From Aldehydirespirator sp963667505 (GTDB lineage: Bacteria > Actinomycetota > Acidimicrobiia > Acidimicrobiales > Aldehydirespiratoraceae): a DNA stretch of 64,000 bases. This document shows positions 10,701 through 23,500 of the stretch, piece by piece (position 1 is the first letter of the stretch; each line of letters opens with the position of its first letter). The notes below the pieces were generated by a model. The model saw nothing but the letters and a program-made list of their open reading frames with translations. It made no database searches and was not told where the DNA came from. A program made the translations under genes and the position numbers. The stretch is taken from assembly GCA_963667505.2 (NCBI GenBank), contig OY763490.2:1922001-1986000 (forward strand), written 5' to 3'.

Positions 10701-13700
10701 CCTTCTGGCGGAACTGCCATCCGACGATGCCGGAGGTGCTCGCGGGGGCCTTCCATATGAGCCTCACCTGCTTGTCGCCGGCGAGGGCGGCGAGGTTGCC
10801 CTCGATCAGCCGGTACTCGTACTTGGTGAGGCTGGGATCGTTCGGGTTCGCCCAGGTCATCGTGGCCTGCTTGGTGGAGACACTTGACAGCTCGGCTTTG
10901 AAATCCTCGGGCGCGGCAGGGCTCAGGGAGACCTCCACGGCGTTGGAGGCCGGGCCGCCGCCAGCCACGTTCACCGCCCGCACCTGGAAGCGGTAGGCCT
11001 CCCTCGAATCGGACAGGCCCGCCACCGTGTAGGTCGTGCTCGTGCTCGAAGTGCCGGTCGCCGTGCGCCACGACGCCTTGTTCAACCGGCTGGTCCACTC
11101 GTCGTCGGCGGTGTCCGTCTCGCCATAGGCGACACGGAACTGCCAGTTGTCGATGGACGGGTCGGCCGGGCTGAGGGCGTCCCAGGTGAGCGTGACGCTG
11201 TAGGAGGACACCGGGCTGGCGGGCACGAATTGCTTGCTCACGCTGGTGAGATTGGGTGTCTTGGGCGTCAGATGGACGGTGGCGACTGCTGACGCCGTGC
11301 CGCCGCCGGAGGTGTTGTGGGCTCGCACCTGGAAGCTGTACCCGGCGCCGGTCAAACCGTGGGGTATGACGTAGCTTCTCGTGTCCTTGTCGCTTCCGGG
11401 GACCGATGTCCAGGAAACCGTGTTCAGGTCGGTGCCCGCGGCAGCCGACCGGTATTGCCATCCCAAGATGGTGTTGTCCACCGGCGACTGCACCGTCCAG
11501 TTCAGAGTGACGGTGAAGTTGTCGGAGGCCTGGTTGTACGTCTTGGTGGCGGTGAGGTTCTTCGGTGCGTCCGGCTCATCGGGCAGGGTGACCTTCACTT
11601 CGTCGGATGCGGGGCTGTTGCCGGCGGGGTTCACCGACCGGATCCGGAACCCGTACGAAGTGTCGATCTCGAGGCCGGTCACGTTGAAGGTGCGGGTGCT
11701 CGCGCTGCTCGGCGACATGTCCGCCCAGCCGCCGGCGGCGGTGGGCGTGGCCGCAACCTCGTCCAAGGCCGTCTGGCCCTGTCCACCCTTGAACGCCCGC
11801 ACCTCGAAGAGGTACCCGGTGCCGTTGGTGAGGCTGGCCACCGTGTAAGAAGTGGTGGAGGCATTGCTGGACGGAACGTCGGACCAGCTGTCGTAGGCCT
11901 GGCCGGTCTCCTTCTTGCGGTACTGCCACTTGGTGATCGCCGAGTCGTTGGGATTCGTCCACGACAGGGCCACCTGCGCGTTGCCCGGAACGCCGGTCAG
12001 GCCGCCGCGTCCCGCCTCGCGCAGCAGGTACTGCCACTTGGTGATCGACGGATAGCCGGGGCTGGTCCACGACAGCGCCGCCTGCTGAGCGCCCGCCGAG
12101 ACGGCCAGGCCGGTGGGCTTGAGCGGCGTGGTCGCGGCGGACGCCACCGCCGAGCCCGGCCCGGCCACGTCGCTGGTGTTCACCGCCCGCACCCGGAAGT
12201 AGTAGGTCGTGCCGGTGTTGAGACCGGATCGGGTAAGGGACTTGGTGCTGGAAGTGCTCCCCTGTATGGCGGTCCAGCTCCCCCAGGCCGCCGATCCGGC
12301 CTTCTGGCGGTACTCCCAACCCTCGATGTCGGAGTCGGCGGTCTCGGTCCAACCCAAAGTCACCGTGGTCCCCGACGCAGACGCGGTCAGACCAGTCGGC
12401 TGCGACGGAACCGGTATCGGGGTGGCCGACGCCTCGTCTGAGGCGGCGCCGAAGCGGTCGGTGCCGCTCTCTTGGTTGACCGCCCGCACCTTGAAGCTGT
12501 ACAGCGTGCTGTTGGTCAAGCTCCCGACCGTGTGAGAGGTGGTGGACTTGCCGCTGTTCGCGATGTCCGTCCAGGATCCGTAGTTCCCCTGCCCGGCCTT
12601 CTGCTGGTACTGGTACTTGGTGATGGACGAGTCGCCGGGATCGTCCCACACCAACACCACCAGCTGGTCGCCGGGCTCGGCCGTCAAGTTGGCGGGCTTG
12701 GCCGGGTACAGCGACGGCGCCACCTGGTCCGACGCCACCCCGACCCCCGACGCGTTCACCGCCCGCAGCTGGAACTTGTAGGCCACGCCGTTCACCAGCC
12801 CCGTAACCACATGGGACGTAGCGGTGGCGCTAGTGCTGACCGTGGCCCACGCCTTCAAGCCGGTAGCCGCCACCGTGTTGTTGGAGGAGATGAAGCCCCG
12901 CACCTGATAGGTGAACCGGGTCCCGCTGGTCAGATTCGCGGACAAGGTGTGCGACCGGGTGGCCGCGCTGCTGGAGGAGATGTCGGTCCAGGTCGAGCCG
13001 TCGGTGCTGTACTGCCACTTGGTGACGCTGCTGTTGGAAGGACCGGTCCACTCCAAAGACACCTCGGTACCGGCGCCGTTGCCCACCACGAAATCGGCCA
13101 AGCTGCCGGGCCACTGGCGGGCCTGCCACTTGGTGATGGTGGAGTTGGCCGGATCCGTCCACGACAGCGTCACCTGCGCGTCGCCGCCCGACGCCGAGAA
13201 ACCAGCCGGCTTGGCCGGGACCGTGGAGAACTTCACCGCGTCGGAGGCAGGGCCCACACCGCTGGGCCGGGCATTGTTCACAGCCCGGATCCGCACCTTG
13301 TAGGACCGGCCGTTGACCAGGTTCGTAACGGAGTGCGAGTCCGTGTCCTCGTCGCTGCTGCCGACGTTCGTCCAGCCGTCGGCCGAGGTGGGCGTGGCCC
13401 TGACCTCGAGCAACGCACTCTGGCCCACGCCGCCCTTGAACGCCCGCACCTGGAAGGCGTAGGCCGTGCCGTTGGTCAAGCTGGCGACGGTGTGGGAGGT
13501 GGTGGTGGCCCCGCTGGAGGGAACATCCGTCCAGCCGAAGGGTGAAGTGGCGGGGTAATCGGCCTGGCCGGACTTCTTGCGGTACTGCCACTTGGTGATG
13601 GCCGAATCGCCGGGGTCCGCCCACGAGAGCGTGACCTGAGCGTTGCCGGGCACGGCCTCCAGACCGTCGTTGGTCACCTGCCACAGCTGGTACTGGTACC

Positions 13701-16700
13701 CGTAGCCGGTGGTGCTGGCGTCGGTGCTCGCCGTCCACGACAGGGCCGCCTGCTTGTCGCCGGCCGTGACGCTGAGGCCCGACGGCTTGGACGGCTTCGC
13801 CAGCGGCTCGGCCGAGGCCGCCGCGGAGGCCGTGCCGTTGCCGGCGCTGTTCACGCCCCGGACCTTGAAGTTGTAGGTCGTGCCGTTGGTCAGGTCGTCC
13901 ACCGTGTAGCTGCGGGTGACGTCTCCGGAGTCGGGAACGGCCGTGAAGCTGGCCCCGTTGTCGGTGCTGTACTTCCACCGGTCCACCCACCGGCCGTCGC
14001 TGTTCTTCGTCCACGTCAGCGTGACCTCGCCGTCGTGGCCGCTGGTGGCGGTCAGGGTGGGAGCGCCGGGGACGCCGGCCACCGGCAGGGCCGTCTTCGA
14101 CGCCGAAGCGCCGACGCCGATGGCGTTGGCCCCACGGAGACGGAACGTGTACGTCTTGTCGTGCTCGAGCCCCGACACGGTGTGGGTGAGCTTGTTGCTG
14201 CCCTGGGCTGAGGGGCTGATCTTCACCCAGACCTGCACCGGGACGACGTTGTTGAACCCGCCGGTGCGGATGGCTTTCACCCGGAACTCGAAGCGCTGGT
14301 CCTCAGTCAGCGTCCTGGAGAACGTGTGCGACCTCAGGCTGGGGTCGGCGCCTACGAAGTTCAGGCTCCAGTTGGCCTTGCTGCCCTTGACCCGATGCTG
14401 GTACTCCCAGCGGATGATGTTGCTCAGGTTGGGATCGGCCCACTCCAGCGTGATCTCCTGGCTCGCGCCCGTGCCGACCGCGAAGTCGCCGCCCTCGCTT
14501 GTGCGCAGCTGCCACTTGGCGACCTCGGTGTCGCTGGGCTGGTTCTTGTCCCAGACCAGCGTGGCGGTGGCGTCGCCGGACGTGCTGCCCGTGGCGGTGA
14601 GGTTGCCGGGCGCATAGGGGACGCGCAGCGGCTTGGCCGACGCCTCGCCCGACTCGACGCCGTCGCCCGCGTCGTTGACGGCCCGGATCTGGAAGGTGTG
14701 GGTGGTGCCGTTGGTCAGGTTCGTCACCGTGTGGGAGGTGGTGGACGCGCTGCTGTTGGAGACGTCGGTCCAGGAGCCGTAGCTGCCGCCGGTCTTGTAC
14801 CGGTACTCCCACTCGTTGATCGTGCTGTTGCCGGGGTCGGTCCACGACAGCAGCACCGACCCGCTGCCCGCGGTGGCGGTTAGGCCCGTGGGCTTGCCCG
14901 GCGTGGGCTGGGTCGGCGCAGCCTCCGAGGACTCGTCGGACGCGACGCCGCTGCCGGTGGCGTTGACAGCGCGGATCTTGAACTTGTAGGCCGTGCCGTT
15001 GGTCAGACCCGTCACCGTGTGCGAGGTGGTGTCCTCGTCGCTGCCCGAAATCGCCGTCCACGAGCCGTAGCTGCCGTAGCTGCCGCCCGAGGGCTTCGAC
15101 TTGTACTGGTACTGCCACCCGGTGATCGTGTCGTTGCCCGGGTCGGTCCACGACAGGTCCACCTGTCCCTCGGTGAACAGGGCGGGCGGCGTCCGGCCCG
15201 TCTTGGCGGTGGCGCTGAACCCGGCGGGCTTGGCCGGAATGGTGCTCACCACCACCCCGGTGGAAGCAGTGCCGTTGCCCGCACCGTTGACTCCCCGGAC
15301 CTGGAAGGTGTAGCTCTTGCCGTTGTCGAGGCCGGTCACCGTGTGGGACCGGGTCGAGTCGTCGGAGTTGGTGATGTCGGTCCACGAACCGTAGGAACCG
15401 CCGCCCACCTTGTAGCGGTACTCCCACTCGTCCACCGACCGGCCGTCGCTGTTCTTCGTCCACCTCAGCGTGACCTGGCCGCTGCCGCCGGAGACGCTGA
15501 CCGTCGGCGCTCCGGGCACGCCGGCCACGGGGGTGGCCGTCTTCTGGGCCTGCGCGCCGTTGCCGATCTCGTTGACGGCGCGCAGCCGCAACGTGTACGT
15601 CTTGTCGTGCTCGAGCCCGGTGACCGTGTAGGACGTGGCCGTGGCGCTGCCGCTGATCTTCGTCCAGACCTGCACGTCGGACGCGGTGTAGACAGTCTCG
15701 CCGCTCACCGACGCCCGGACCTGGTACTCGTACCGCGTGCCGGTGGCCAGCGCGGTGGTGAACGTGTGCGACGTGTAACTGGGCGACGTGCTCATCTGCG
15801 ACCAGTTGCCCCAGTTGCCGCCGACGGCGCGCTGGCGGACCAGCCAGCTGACGATGTTGCTCTTGTTGGGGTTGCCCCAAGTGAGGGTGATCTCATCTTG
15901 CGCGGCGCTCGTGCCGACCGCGAAGTCGGCGCCGTCCGCGGTTGTGCGCAGCTGCCACTTCGTGATGCTGCTGTTGTTGGCGCTGCCCCATGACAGCCCG
16001 ACGGAGGCCGCGCCGGACGTGCTGGCCGTGGCGGTGAAGTTCGAGGGCGCGGCGGGCACCGGCTTCGGCGTGGCCGACGCCTCGTCGGAGGCGTCGCCCT
16101 TGCCGGACTTGTCGGCCCGGTTCACGGCGCGGATCTTGAAGGTGTGGGCCGTGTTGTTGGTGAGAGTCGTCACCGTGTGGGAGACAGTGGACGCCCCGCT
16201 GCCGGTCATCGCCGTCCAGGAGCCGTAGCTGCCGTCGGTCTTGTACTGGTACTCCCAGCCGGTGATGGTGCTGTTGTTCGGGTTGGTCCACGACAGCAGC
16301 ACCGATCCGTCGGCGGGGGCGGCGGTGAGGCCGGTCGGCTTGCCCGGCGTGGGCAGAGTCGGCGTGACCTGTGCGGACTCGTCGGACGCGGGGCCTCCCC
16401 CGGCCGGGTTGACGGCGCGGATCTTGAACCTGTAGGCCGTGCCGTGGGTCAGGCCCGTCACCGTGTGCGTGGTGGTGGTGGCGCCGCTGCTGGGAACGTT
16501 CGTCCAGCCGTCGGCGGCGGTGGGCGTGACCGTCACCTCGTCGAGGGCGGCCTGAGCGGTGCCGCTCTTGTCGGCCCGCACCTCGATGGCGTACTTGGTG
16601 CCGTTGGTGAGGCCGGTCACCGTGTAGGAGGTGGTGGCCGCGCCGCTGCTCGGAATGTCGGTCCAGTCGCCGTAGCTGCCGGCGCCCTCCTTCTTGCGGT

Positions 16701-17426
16701 ACTGCCACTTGGAGATGTCGGAGTCGTTGGGGTTGGTCCACGACACCGCCGCCGAGGCGTTGCCGGGTGCCGCGGTCAGCCCGCCGCTGCCGATCTCGCG
16801 CTGCTGGTACTGCCAACCGGTGATGGTGGAGTTGCTCGGGTTGGTCCACGACAGGTCGACCTGGCCCTCGGTGAACAGCGCGACCGGGGTCCGGCCCGTC
16901 TTGGCGACCGCGGTGAGGCCGGCCGGCTTGGCGGGGGCGGTGGAGACGCTGACCGCCGACGAGGCCGTGCCGTTGCCGGCGCCGTTGCGGCCGCGCACCT
17001 TGACGCTGTAGGTGGTGCCGTTGGTCAGGTTGGACACCATGTAGCTGCGGGTGGAGTCGCTCGAGCCGGGCACACCCGTCCAATTGGTGCCGCCGTCGGT
17101 GCTGTACTCCCAGCCGTCCACCCACCGGCCGTCGCTGTTCTTGGTCCACCTCAGTGTGACCGCCCTGTTGCCGCCGGAAGCGGTGAGCGTCGGCGCGCCG
17201 GGGGCGCCGGCCACCGGCCGGGCCGTGGCGGAGCTCTCGCCGCCCTCGCCGCTGGGGTTCAGCGCCCGCAGCTTGAAGGTGTACTCCTTGTTGTGCTCCA
17301 GGCCGGTGGCGGTGTGGGAGGTGGCCGTGGCGCTGGTGCTGACGGTGGCCCACGCCTGCACGCCCGTCGCCCTCACGTGCTGGATGCCCCCGCCCAGGCC
17401 CTGCACCTCGAAGGTGAAGGGCTGAC
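7744..17426 (-). CDS. Giant surface protein B, C-terminal segment (FN3 array, NWNT repeats, collagen-like stalk, SLH x3)
   Basis: About 3,225 residues in frame from the break near 17426 (an extra C in GCCCTTC) to the stop at 7744. It carries roughly 25-30 FN3 domains of the same types as upstream, many as pairs in which a short TAAPGNASAAVSWTNPNDS-like Ig core is followed by KWQYRKK. A second NWNT repeat cluster lies at about 10440-9960. Then come a last FN3, a RFSPERLIFTPDNWNTPQTV domain, a Gly-X-Y tract and three SLH domains. SLH domains normally bind pyruvylated secondary cell-wall polymer, so the protein would be held at the cell wall by its C-terminus with its N-terminus outward. No sortase signal or transmembrane anchor is present. 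Confidence 0.88.
7747..8316 (-). other. Three SLH (S-layer homology) domains at the C-terminus of protein B
   Basis: Three consecutive units, each starting PFxDVPRxxFAA, then a CLY/CVY motif, GVTRG or ITVGK, YxPS and VTRAQMAxFLxR. This is the standard SLH signature. Every unit also has a pair of cysteines: one just before the domain (GPC, GFC, GEC) and one in the first helix (DCLY, DCVY, ACLY). These could form one disulfide per domain, suiting an extracellular location. The chain ends 20 residues after the third unit. Confidence 0.92.
8335..8402 (-). other. Short collagen-like Gly-X-Y stalk before the SLH domains
   Basis: The protein reads PGDTGDQGDQGDPGGPV immediately before the SLH block, that is five Gly-X-Y triplets rich in Asp and Gln. 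It is too short for a stable triple helix on its own, so a flexible spacer between the FN3 array and the wall anchor is the modest reading. Confidence 0.6.
9960..10445 (-). repeat. Second NWNT beta-repeat cluster in giant gene B
   Basis: Four consecutive units (TFTSSNWNTAQTVAVQL, AFTGSNWNTSQDVRVKL, YATNWNSNRTVNVKL, FTTANWNTNQTLRVKL), each followed by a QPxSxVxxxL/TVT strand and a GVxFSPS strand. It is the same family as the 22-24 kb block but more diverged, and it interrupts the FN3 array. Confidence 0.7.
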
Positions 17427-17589
17427 CCGCTGGACAGCACGGTGTCGAGCGTGGCGGTGGTGGCCGACGCCGAGGTCGCCGGCAGGTTCGCCCAGCCGCC
17501 GTCGCTGGAGGTCGTCTTCCACCGGTACTGCCACTGGGTGATGGCGGAGTTGTTCGGGTCGGTCCAATAGAGCGTGATGTTCTGGCTGG

Positions 17590-20500
17590 CACCCGGCCCC
17601 CACCACGAAGTCCGAGCCTCCGGCGAGTTGACGCAGCTGCCACTTGGTGATGCTGCTGTTGTTGGCGCTGTCCCATGCCAGCGCGGCCTGGGCGCTGCCC
17701 GAGGTGGAGGCGGTGGCGGTCAGGTTCGCCGGCGCGGCCGGCACCGCGATGGGCTTGGCCGTCGCCTCCGCCGATGACGCCCCGTCGCCGCTGCGGCTGA
17801 CGGCCCGGATCTTGAACTTGTAGGTCGTGTCGTTGGTCAGGCCCGTCACCGTGTGCGAGGTGGTGGACGCGCCGCTGCTGGGCACATTCGTCCAGCCGTC
17901 GTCGGCGGTGGGCGTGACCGTCACCTCGTCGAGGGCCGTCTGAGCGGTGCCGCTCTTGTCGGCCCGCACCTCGATGGCGTACTCAGTGCCGTTGGTCAGA
18001 CCGGTCACCGTGTAGGTGGTGGTGGTCGCGCTACTGCTCGGAATGTCGGTCCAGTCGCCGTAGTCGCCGGCGCCCTCCTTCTTGCGGTACTGCCACTTGG
18101 AAATGGCCGAGTCGCTGGGATCGGTCCACGACACCGCCGCCTCGGCGTTGCCGGGCACCGCGGTCAGGCCGCCGCTGCCGACCTCGCGCTGCTGGTACTG
18201 CCAGCCGGTGATGCTGGAGTTTCCGGGGTTCGTCCACGCCAGGACGACCTCAGCCGACAACGGTGTGGCGCTGAAGCCCGTCGGCGCGGCGGGCGCGGGG
18301 ACGGGCGTGGCCGACGCCTCGTCGGAGGCGGGGCCGTCGCCGTAGGCGTTCACCGCCCGGACCTGGAACGTGTGGGCCGTGTTGTTGGTGAGGCCGGTCT
18401 TGGTGAACGACGTGGAGGTGGCGGTGCTGCCCGGTATGGCCGTCCAGTCGCCGTAGCTTCCGTCGGTCTTGTAGCGGTACTCCCAGCGGGTGATGCTGGA
18501 GTCTGAGGGGTCGGTCCAAGTCAGCTTCGCCGACAGGCTCAGAGCCGCGGCAGCGAACCCGGCGGGCTTGGCCGGCACGGACTTCGGCGTGGCCGTCGCC
18601 TCGTCGGACTCCGCGCCGTCGCCCGACGCGTTCACCGCCCGGATCTTGAACTTGTACTCGGTGTCGTTGGTCAAGCCGGTGGCGGTGAACGAGGTCACGC
18701 TCGGGCAGCCCGAGTCGGTGGACGTCACGCAGATGTCGGTCCAGTCGCCGTAGTTGTTGGCGCCCTCCTTCTTGCGGTACTGCCACTTGGTGATGCTGGT
18801 GTCGTTCGGGTTCGTCCACGCCAGGTCGGCCTTGGTGTCCTTGGGCGTGGCGGTGAAGCCGGCTGGCTTGGCCGGCTTGGCAATCGGCGTGGCCTTCTTG
18901 GAGTTGGAGGCCACGCCGTTGCCGTAGGCGTTCACGCCCCGCACCCGGAACGTGTACTCGGTGCCGTTGGTCAGAGTGGTCACCGTGTAGGACCTGGTGG
19001 AGGTGCTGCTGGAGGGCACGTCCGTCCAGGTGGCGCCGTTGTCGCTGCTGTACTGGAAGCTCGTGGTGGTGATGCTGCCGCTGTAGGTCCACGCCAGGTC
19101 CACCAGCGCGTCGCCGGGCGTGGCCGTCGTCAGCGTCGGGGCGGTGGGCACCGGCTGCGGCGTGGCGGTCGCCTCGGCGGACTCCGCGCCGTCGCCCGAC
19201 GCGTTCAAAGCCCGGACGCGGAACGCATAGGCCGTGCCGTTTGTCAGCCTCGAGACCCGGAACTTGGTCAGCGACGCCGAGTTGTCGTAGACGCTCCTGA
19301 TCTGGAACGTGTACAACTTATTCTTAGTCAGCCCGGTGAAGGTGTAGGACGTGGTGGTGGCGCTGCTGCTGGGCACGTCCGCCCATGCTTCCCAGTTCGC
19401 GACGCCGGCCTTCTTGCGGTACTGGTACTTCTCGATGCTCGAGTTGTCCGGGTCCGCCCAGCTGTAGGTCTTGGTGTGCGTGCCCAACGCGTTCGGAATC
19501 TGGTACTGCTCGCTTACCACGGTCATGGTGCCCATGTCGGTCCAGCCCACGTTGGCCCAAGTGCCCGAGGTCTTCTGCTGGTACTGCCAGCGGGTGATGG
19601 TGCTGTTGGCCGGGTCCGTCCATGCCAGGTCCACGCTGCCGTCGCGGGCCGTGGCCGTGAACCCGGCGGGCGCGGCCGGCGGGCCGAACGGCGTGGCCGT
19701 CGCCTCCGCGGAAGCCGCTCCGTCGCCTGAGGGGTTGACGGCGCGGATCTGGAACGTGTGCTCGGTGCCGTTGGTCAGGCCGGTGGCGGTGAAGGAGGTC
19801 ACGCTCGGGCAGCCCGAGTCGGCGGACGTCTCGCAGATGTCGGTCCAGTCGCCGTAGGTGCCAGCACCCTCCTTCTTGCGGTACTGCCACTTGGTGATGG
19901 TGGTGTTGTTGGGGTTCGTCCAGGCCAGGTCCACACTGGCGTTCTTGGCCGCGGCGGTGAAGCCCCCGGGCGCGGAGGGAGCGGTGACGGGCGTCGCCGT
20001 CGCGGTGTCGGAGACCGGCCCGGTGCCGGACGCGTTGACGGCGCGCACCGCGAAGCTGTAGGCGGTGTTGTTGGTCAGCCCGGTGACGGTGTGCGACGTG
20101 GCCGTCGCGCTGGTGCTGATCGTCGTCCACGCCTCCAGGCCGGTCACCGCCACGGTGTTGTCGGCCGCGATGAAGCCCCGCACCTGGTAGGTGTACAGCG
20201 TCCCGCTGGTCAGGGTGGTGCTGACGGTGTGCGACGTGGTGGTCGCGCTGCTGGAGGAGATGTCGGTCCAGGTGGACCCGTCAGTGCTGAACTGGAACTT
20301 GGTGATGTTGCTGTTGTTGGGATTGGTCCAAGACAGCATCACCTCCTGGGCGGCGCCGGTCCCGACCACCAGAGCGGAGCTGGCGGTCCACTGGCGGAGC
20401 TGCCACTTGGAGATCGAAGTGTCGCTCGGATCCGTCCAGGACAGTGCCACGCTGGCGTTCCTGGCCCCGGCCGTGAAGCCGGCGGGCTTGGCCGGGCGCA

Positions 20501-23500
20501 TGAGCACCGTCACGTCATCCGACACCGTCCCCATACCGTTGGCGTTCCTCGCCCACACCCTGAAGGTGTAGCTCGTCCCTCGGGACAGCCCCGTAACCAC
20601 GAAGGAGGTCCTGCCCGGACAGGTGGAGTCGGGGTTCTCGCTGGTGTTGAGGCAGATGTACGGGCGGGGCTCCCAGGCGCCTGTCCCCTTCCGGTAGCTG
20701 TAGTCCCACTTCTTGATGGTCGTGTCGTTGAGGTCGCTCCACGACAGGTTCACCGAGGTGTCGATCACCGTGTCCAGCGCGGCCGTCAGCACGGGCTTTT
20801 CGGGCAGGTCCACCGGGATGACCGTGTCCCGATCGCTCAGGCCCGGGCCGACGGAGTTCACCGCCCGCAGCGCGACGGTGTATTCCGTGCCGTTGGTCAA
20901 CCCCGTGGCCAGCAGGAGGAGCTGGACCCGAGGGGGCCGGCCGCCAGAGGTGGGGTTGATCGTCGTCCACGCCCGCAGGCCGGTGACCGCGACCGTGGTG
21001 GTCGAACTCACGTAGCCCCGCACCTGGTAGGTGAACTGCGTCCCGTCGGTCAGGTTCGCGGTGAACGTGTGCGACGTCTGGGTTCCCACCGTGCAGCCCG
21101 ACGTGCATGCGATGTCGGTCCAGGTGGTCCCGTCGGTGCTGTACTGGTACTTGGTGATGCTGCTGTTGTTGGGGTTGTGCCAGTCGAGCGTGATCTCCTG
21201 GGTGGCGACTCCCTTGCCGACGACAACGTCCGCCGAAGTGCCCGCCCAGTGCCGCATCTGGTGCTTCGTGATGGTGGAATCGTCGGATTTAGTCCAGATG
21301 AGCTCCGCTCCGCCGTCCCTGACCCCCAGGCCGTAGCGACTCGGTATGTCCGGCACTGCCGCGGGCGTGCCGGTGGCGGTGGCCGACTCCGCTCCATTGC
21401 CGATGTCGTTCACGGCGCGGATCTGCAGTTCGTAGGCCGTGCTGTTCTGCAAGCTGGCGATATCGCCGGAGACACTGGTGCCGTCGGCGCCTTCGAACGC
21501 GGTCCAAGTGCTCCCCGTCCAGTCGCTCGTTCCGCTGGTCCTGCTGCGGTACTCGAAACCGGTCAGGCCGGAGGCGTCGTAGGGCGGAGTCCAGTAGACC
21601 CGCAGCCTCTGGTTGCCGGGCTCCACGCTCAGTATCACAGGCGCCTCCGGAAGGCGCACGGGCGTGACGGTCACCTCGTCCGACGCCGGCCCCGCCTCGC
21701 CGTACGAGTTGACGCCCCGCACCCGGAAGGTGTGCAGCGTGTTCCCGGTGAGGCCGGTCACCGTGTGGCTGGTCGCGGCGCCGCCCGTGCTGGTCCAAGC
21801 CCCGTAGGCGCCGGTGGTCTTGTACTGGTACTCGTAGTGGTCCACCGAGGTGCCGGCGCCGGTCCACGACAGCGTCGCCGATGCCGTCGCCGCCGTCGCG
21901 GTCAGGTTGGCGGGCTTCGCGGGCCGGGCTGCGGTGGTGGTGCTCGCCTGGTCCGACGCCGGCCCCTTGCCCGCAGAGTTCACCGCCCGCACTTGGAAGC
22001 TGCGCGTGTCGGTGTTGCTGGTGCTCGGTGTCAGCCCCGTCACCCGGTAGGAGGTGGTGGTGGCCCCGCTGGCGGGCACGGCCTTCCAGCCGCCGAGCGT
22101 CATGTCGGGAACGGTGACGTTGCCCGCCGGCTGCGAGGCCAGTGTCACGCTGACGGTCTGCGCGGTGTTCCAGTTTGTCGGGGTGAAGGTGAGGCTCGAC
22201 GGGCTGAACGTCACACCGGTCTCGGCGAACTCCAGCGTCTGGCTGGCAGAGGGACGCCCGGCGAGCTTGACGGTGACCGACTGCGCCGTGCTCCAGTTGT
22301 CGCGGGTGAAGGTGAGCCCGCCCGACGGGCTGATGGACGGGCCCGTCTGCGGGGCGATCGTCGTGAACACCGTCGACAGGGTGGCCGTGGTCGTCTGCCA
22401 AGTGTTCCAGTTCGCGGAGTTCCATATCGCCGCCGGAGTGAAGGCCGCACCCGGTATGACCAGCGAGATCGTCGCACACGGGTAGCAGGGCTGCTTGTTC
22501 AGCTTGGCGGCCACGATCGCGGGCGCACCCCAGTCGAGGCTCGTGTTGCCCGCCTGGGTGGCCAGGGTCAGCGTCTTCTCGGTGCCCGCCTGGGTGGCCA
22601 GGGTCAGCGTCTCCTGGATGGGCGCGGTGGCCAGGGTCAGCGTCTTCTGGATGGGCGCGGTAGTGGCCAGGGTCAGCGTCGTGTCTTGACTGGGAGCGGT
22701 AGCCAGCTGGACGCTGATCGACTGCGCCGTGTTCCAGTTCTGAGTGGTGAACGTCAACGTCGACGGGCTGACCGTCGCCCCCGTCTGAGACACGTCCACC
22801 GTCACCGTCTCCGACGGCGCAGCCGAGAGCATGACATTGACCGCCTGCGCCGTATCCCAGTCCAAGGTCGTGAAATTCAGGCTCGACGGATTCGCCGTCA
22901 AGCCCGCGGTGCCCGGATCGGCAGCCAGCTGGACGTTGATCGTCTGCGCCGTGTTCCAGTTCTGAGTGGTGAACGTCAACGTCGACGGGCTGACCGTCGC
23001 CCCCGTCTGAGACATGTCCACCGTCACCGTCTCCGACGGCGCGGCCGACAGCTTGACCGTGGCCGACTGCGCCGTATCCCAGTCGTCACTCGTGAACGTC
23101 AAACTCGACGGGCTCGCCGTCAGGTTCTCCGTGCCCGGATCGGAATCCAGCACGACGCTGATCGACTGCGCCGTGTTCCAGTTGTTGCGGGTGAATGTCA
23201 GAGTGGACGGGCTGACCGTCGCCCCCGTTTGAGAGACGTCCACCGTCACCGTCTCCGACGGCTGGGCCGACAGCTTGACGGTGGCCGACTTCGCCGTATT
23301 CCAGTCGTCGCTGAACGTCAGGCTCGACGGGCTGACCGTCAAGCCCGCCTGGCTCAGACTGGTGGTCGGCGTGACGCTGATCGTCTGCGCGGTGTTCCAG
23401 TTGTCGGTGGTGAACGTCAGGGTGGACGGGCTGACCGTCGCGTCGGTTCGAGCGACGCTCACCGTCACCTTGCCCACCGGGGCCTGCGAGAGCTTGACCG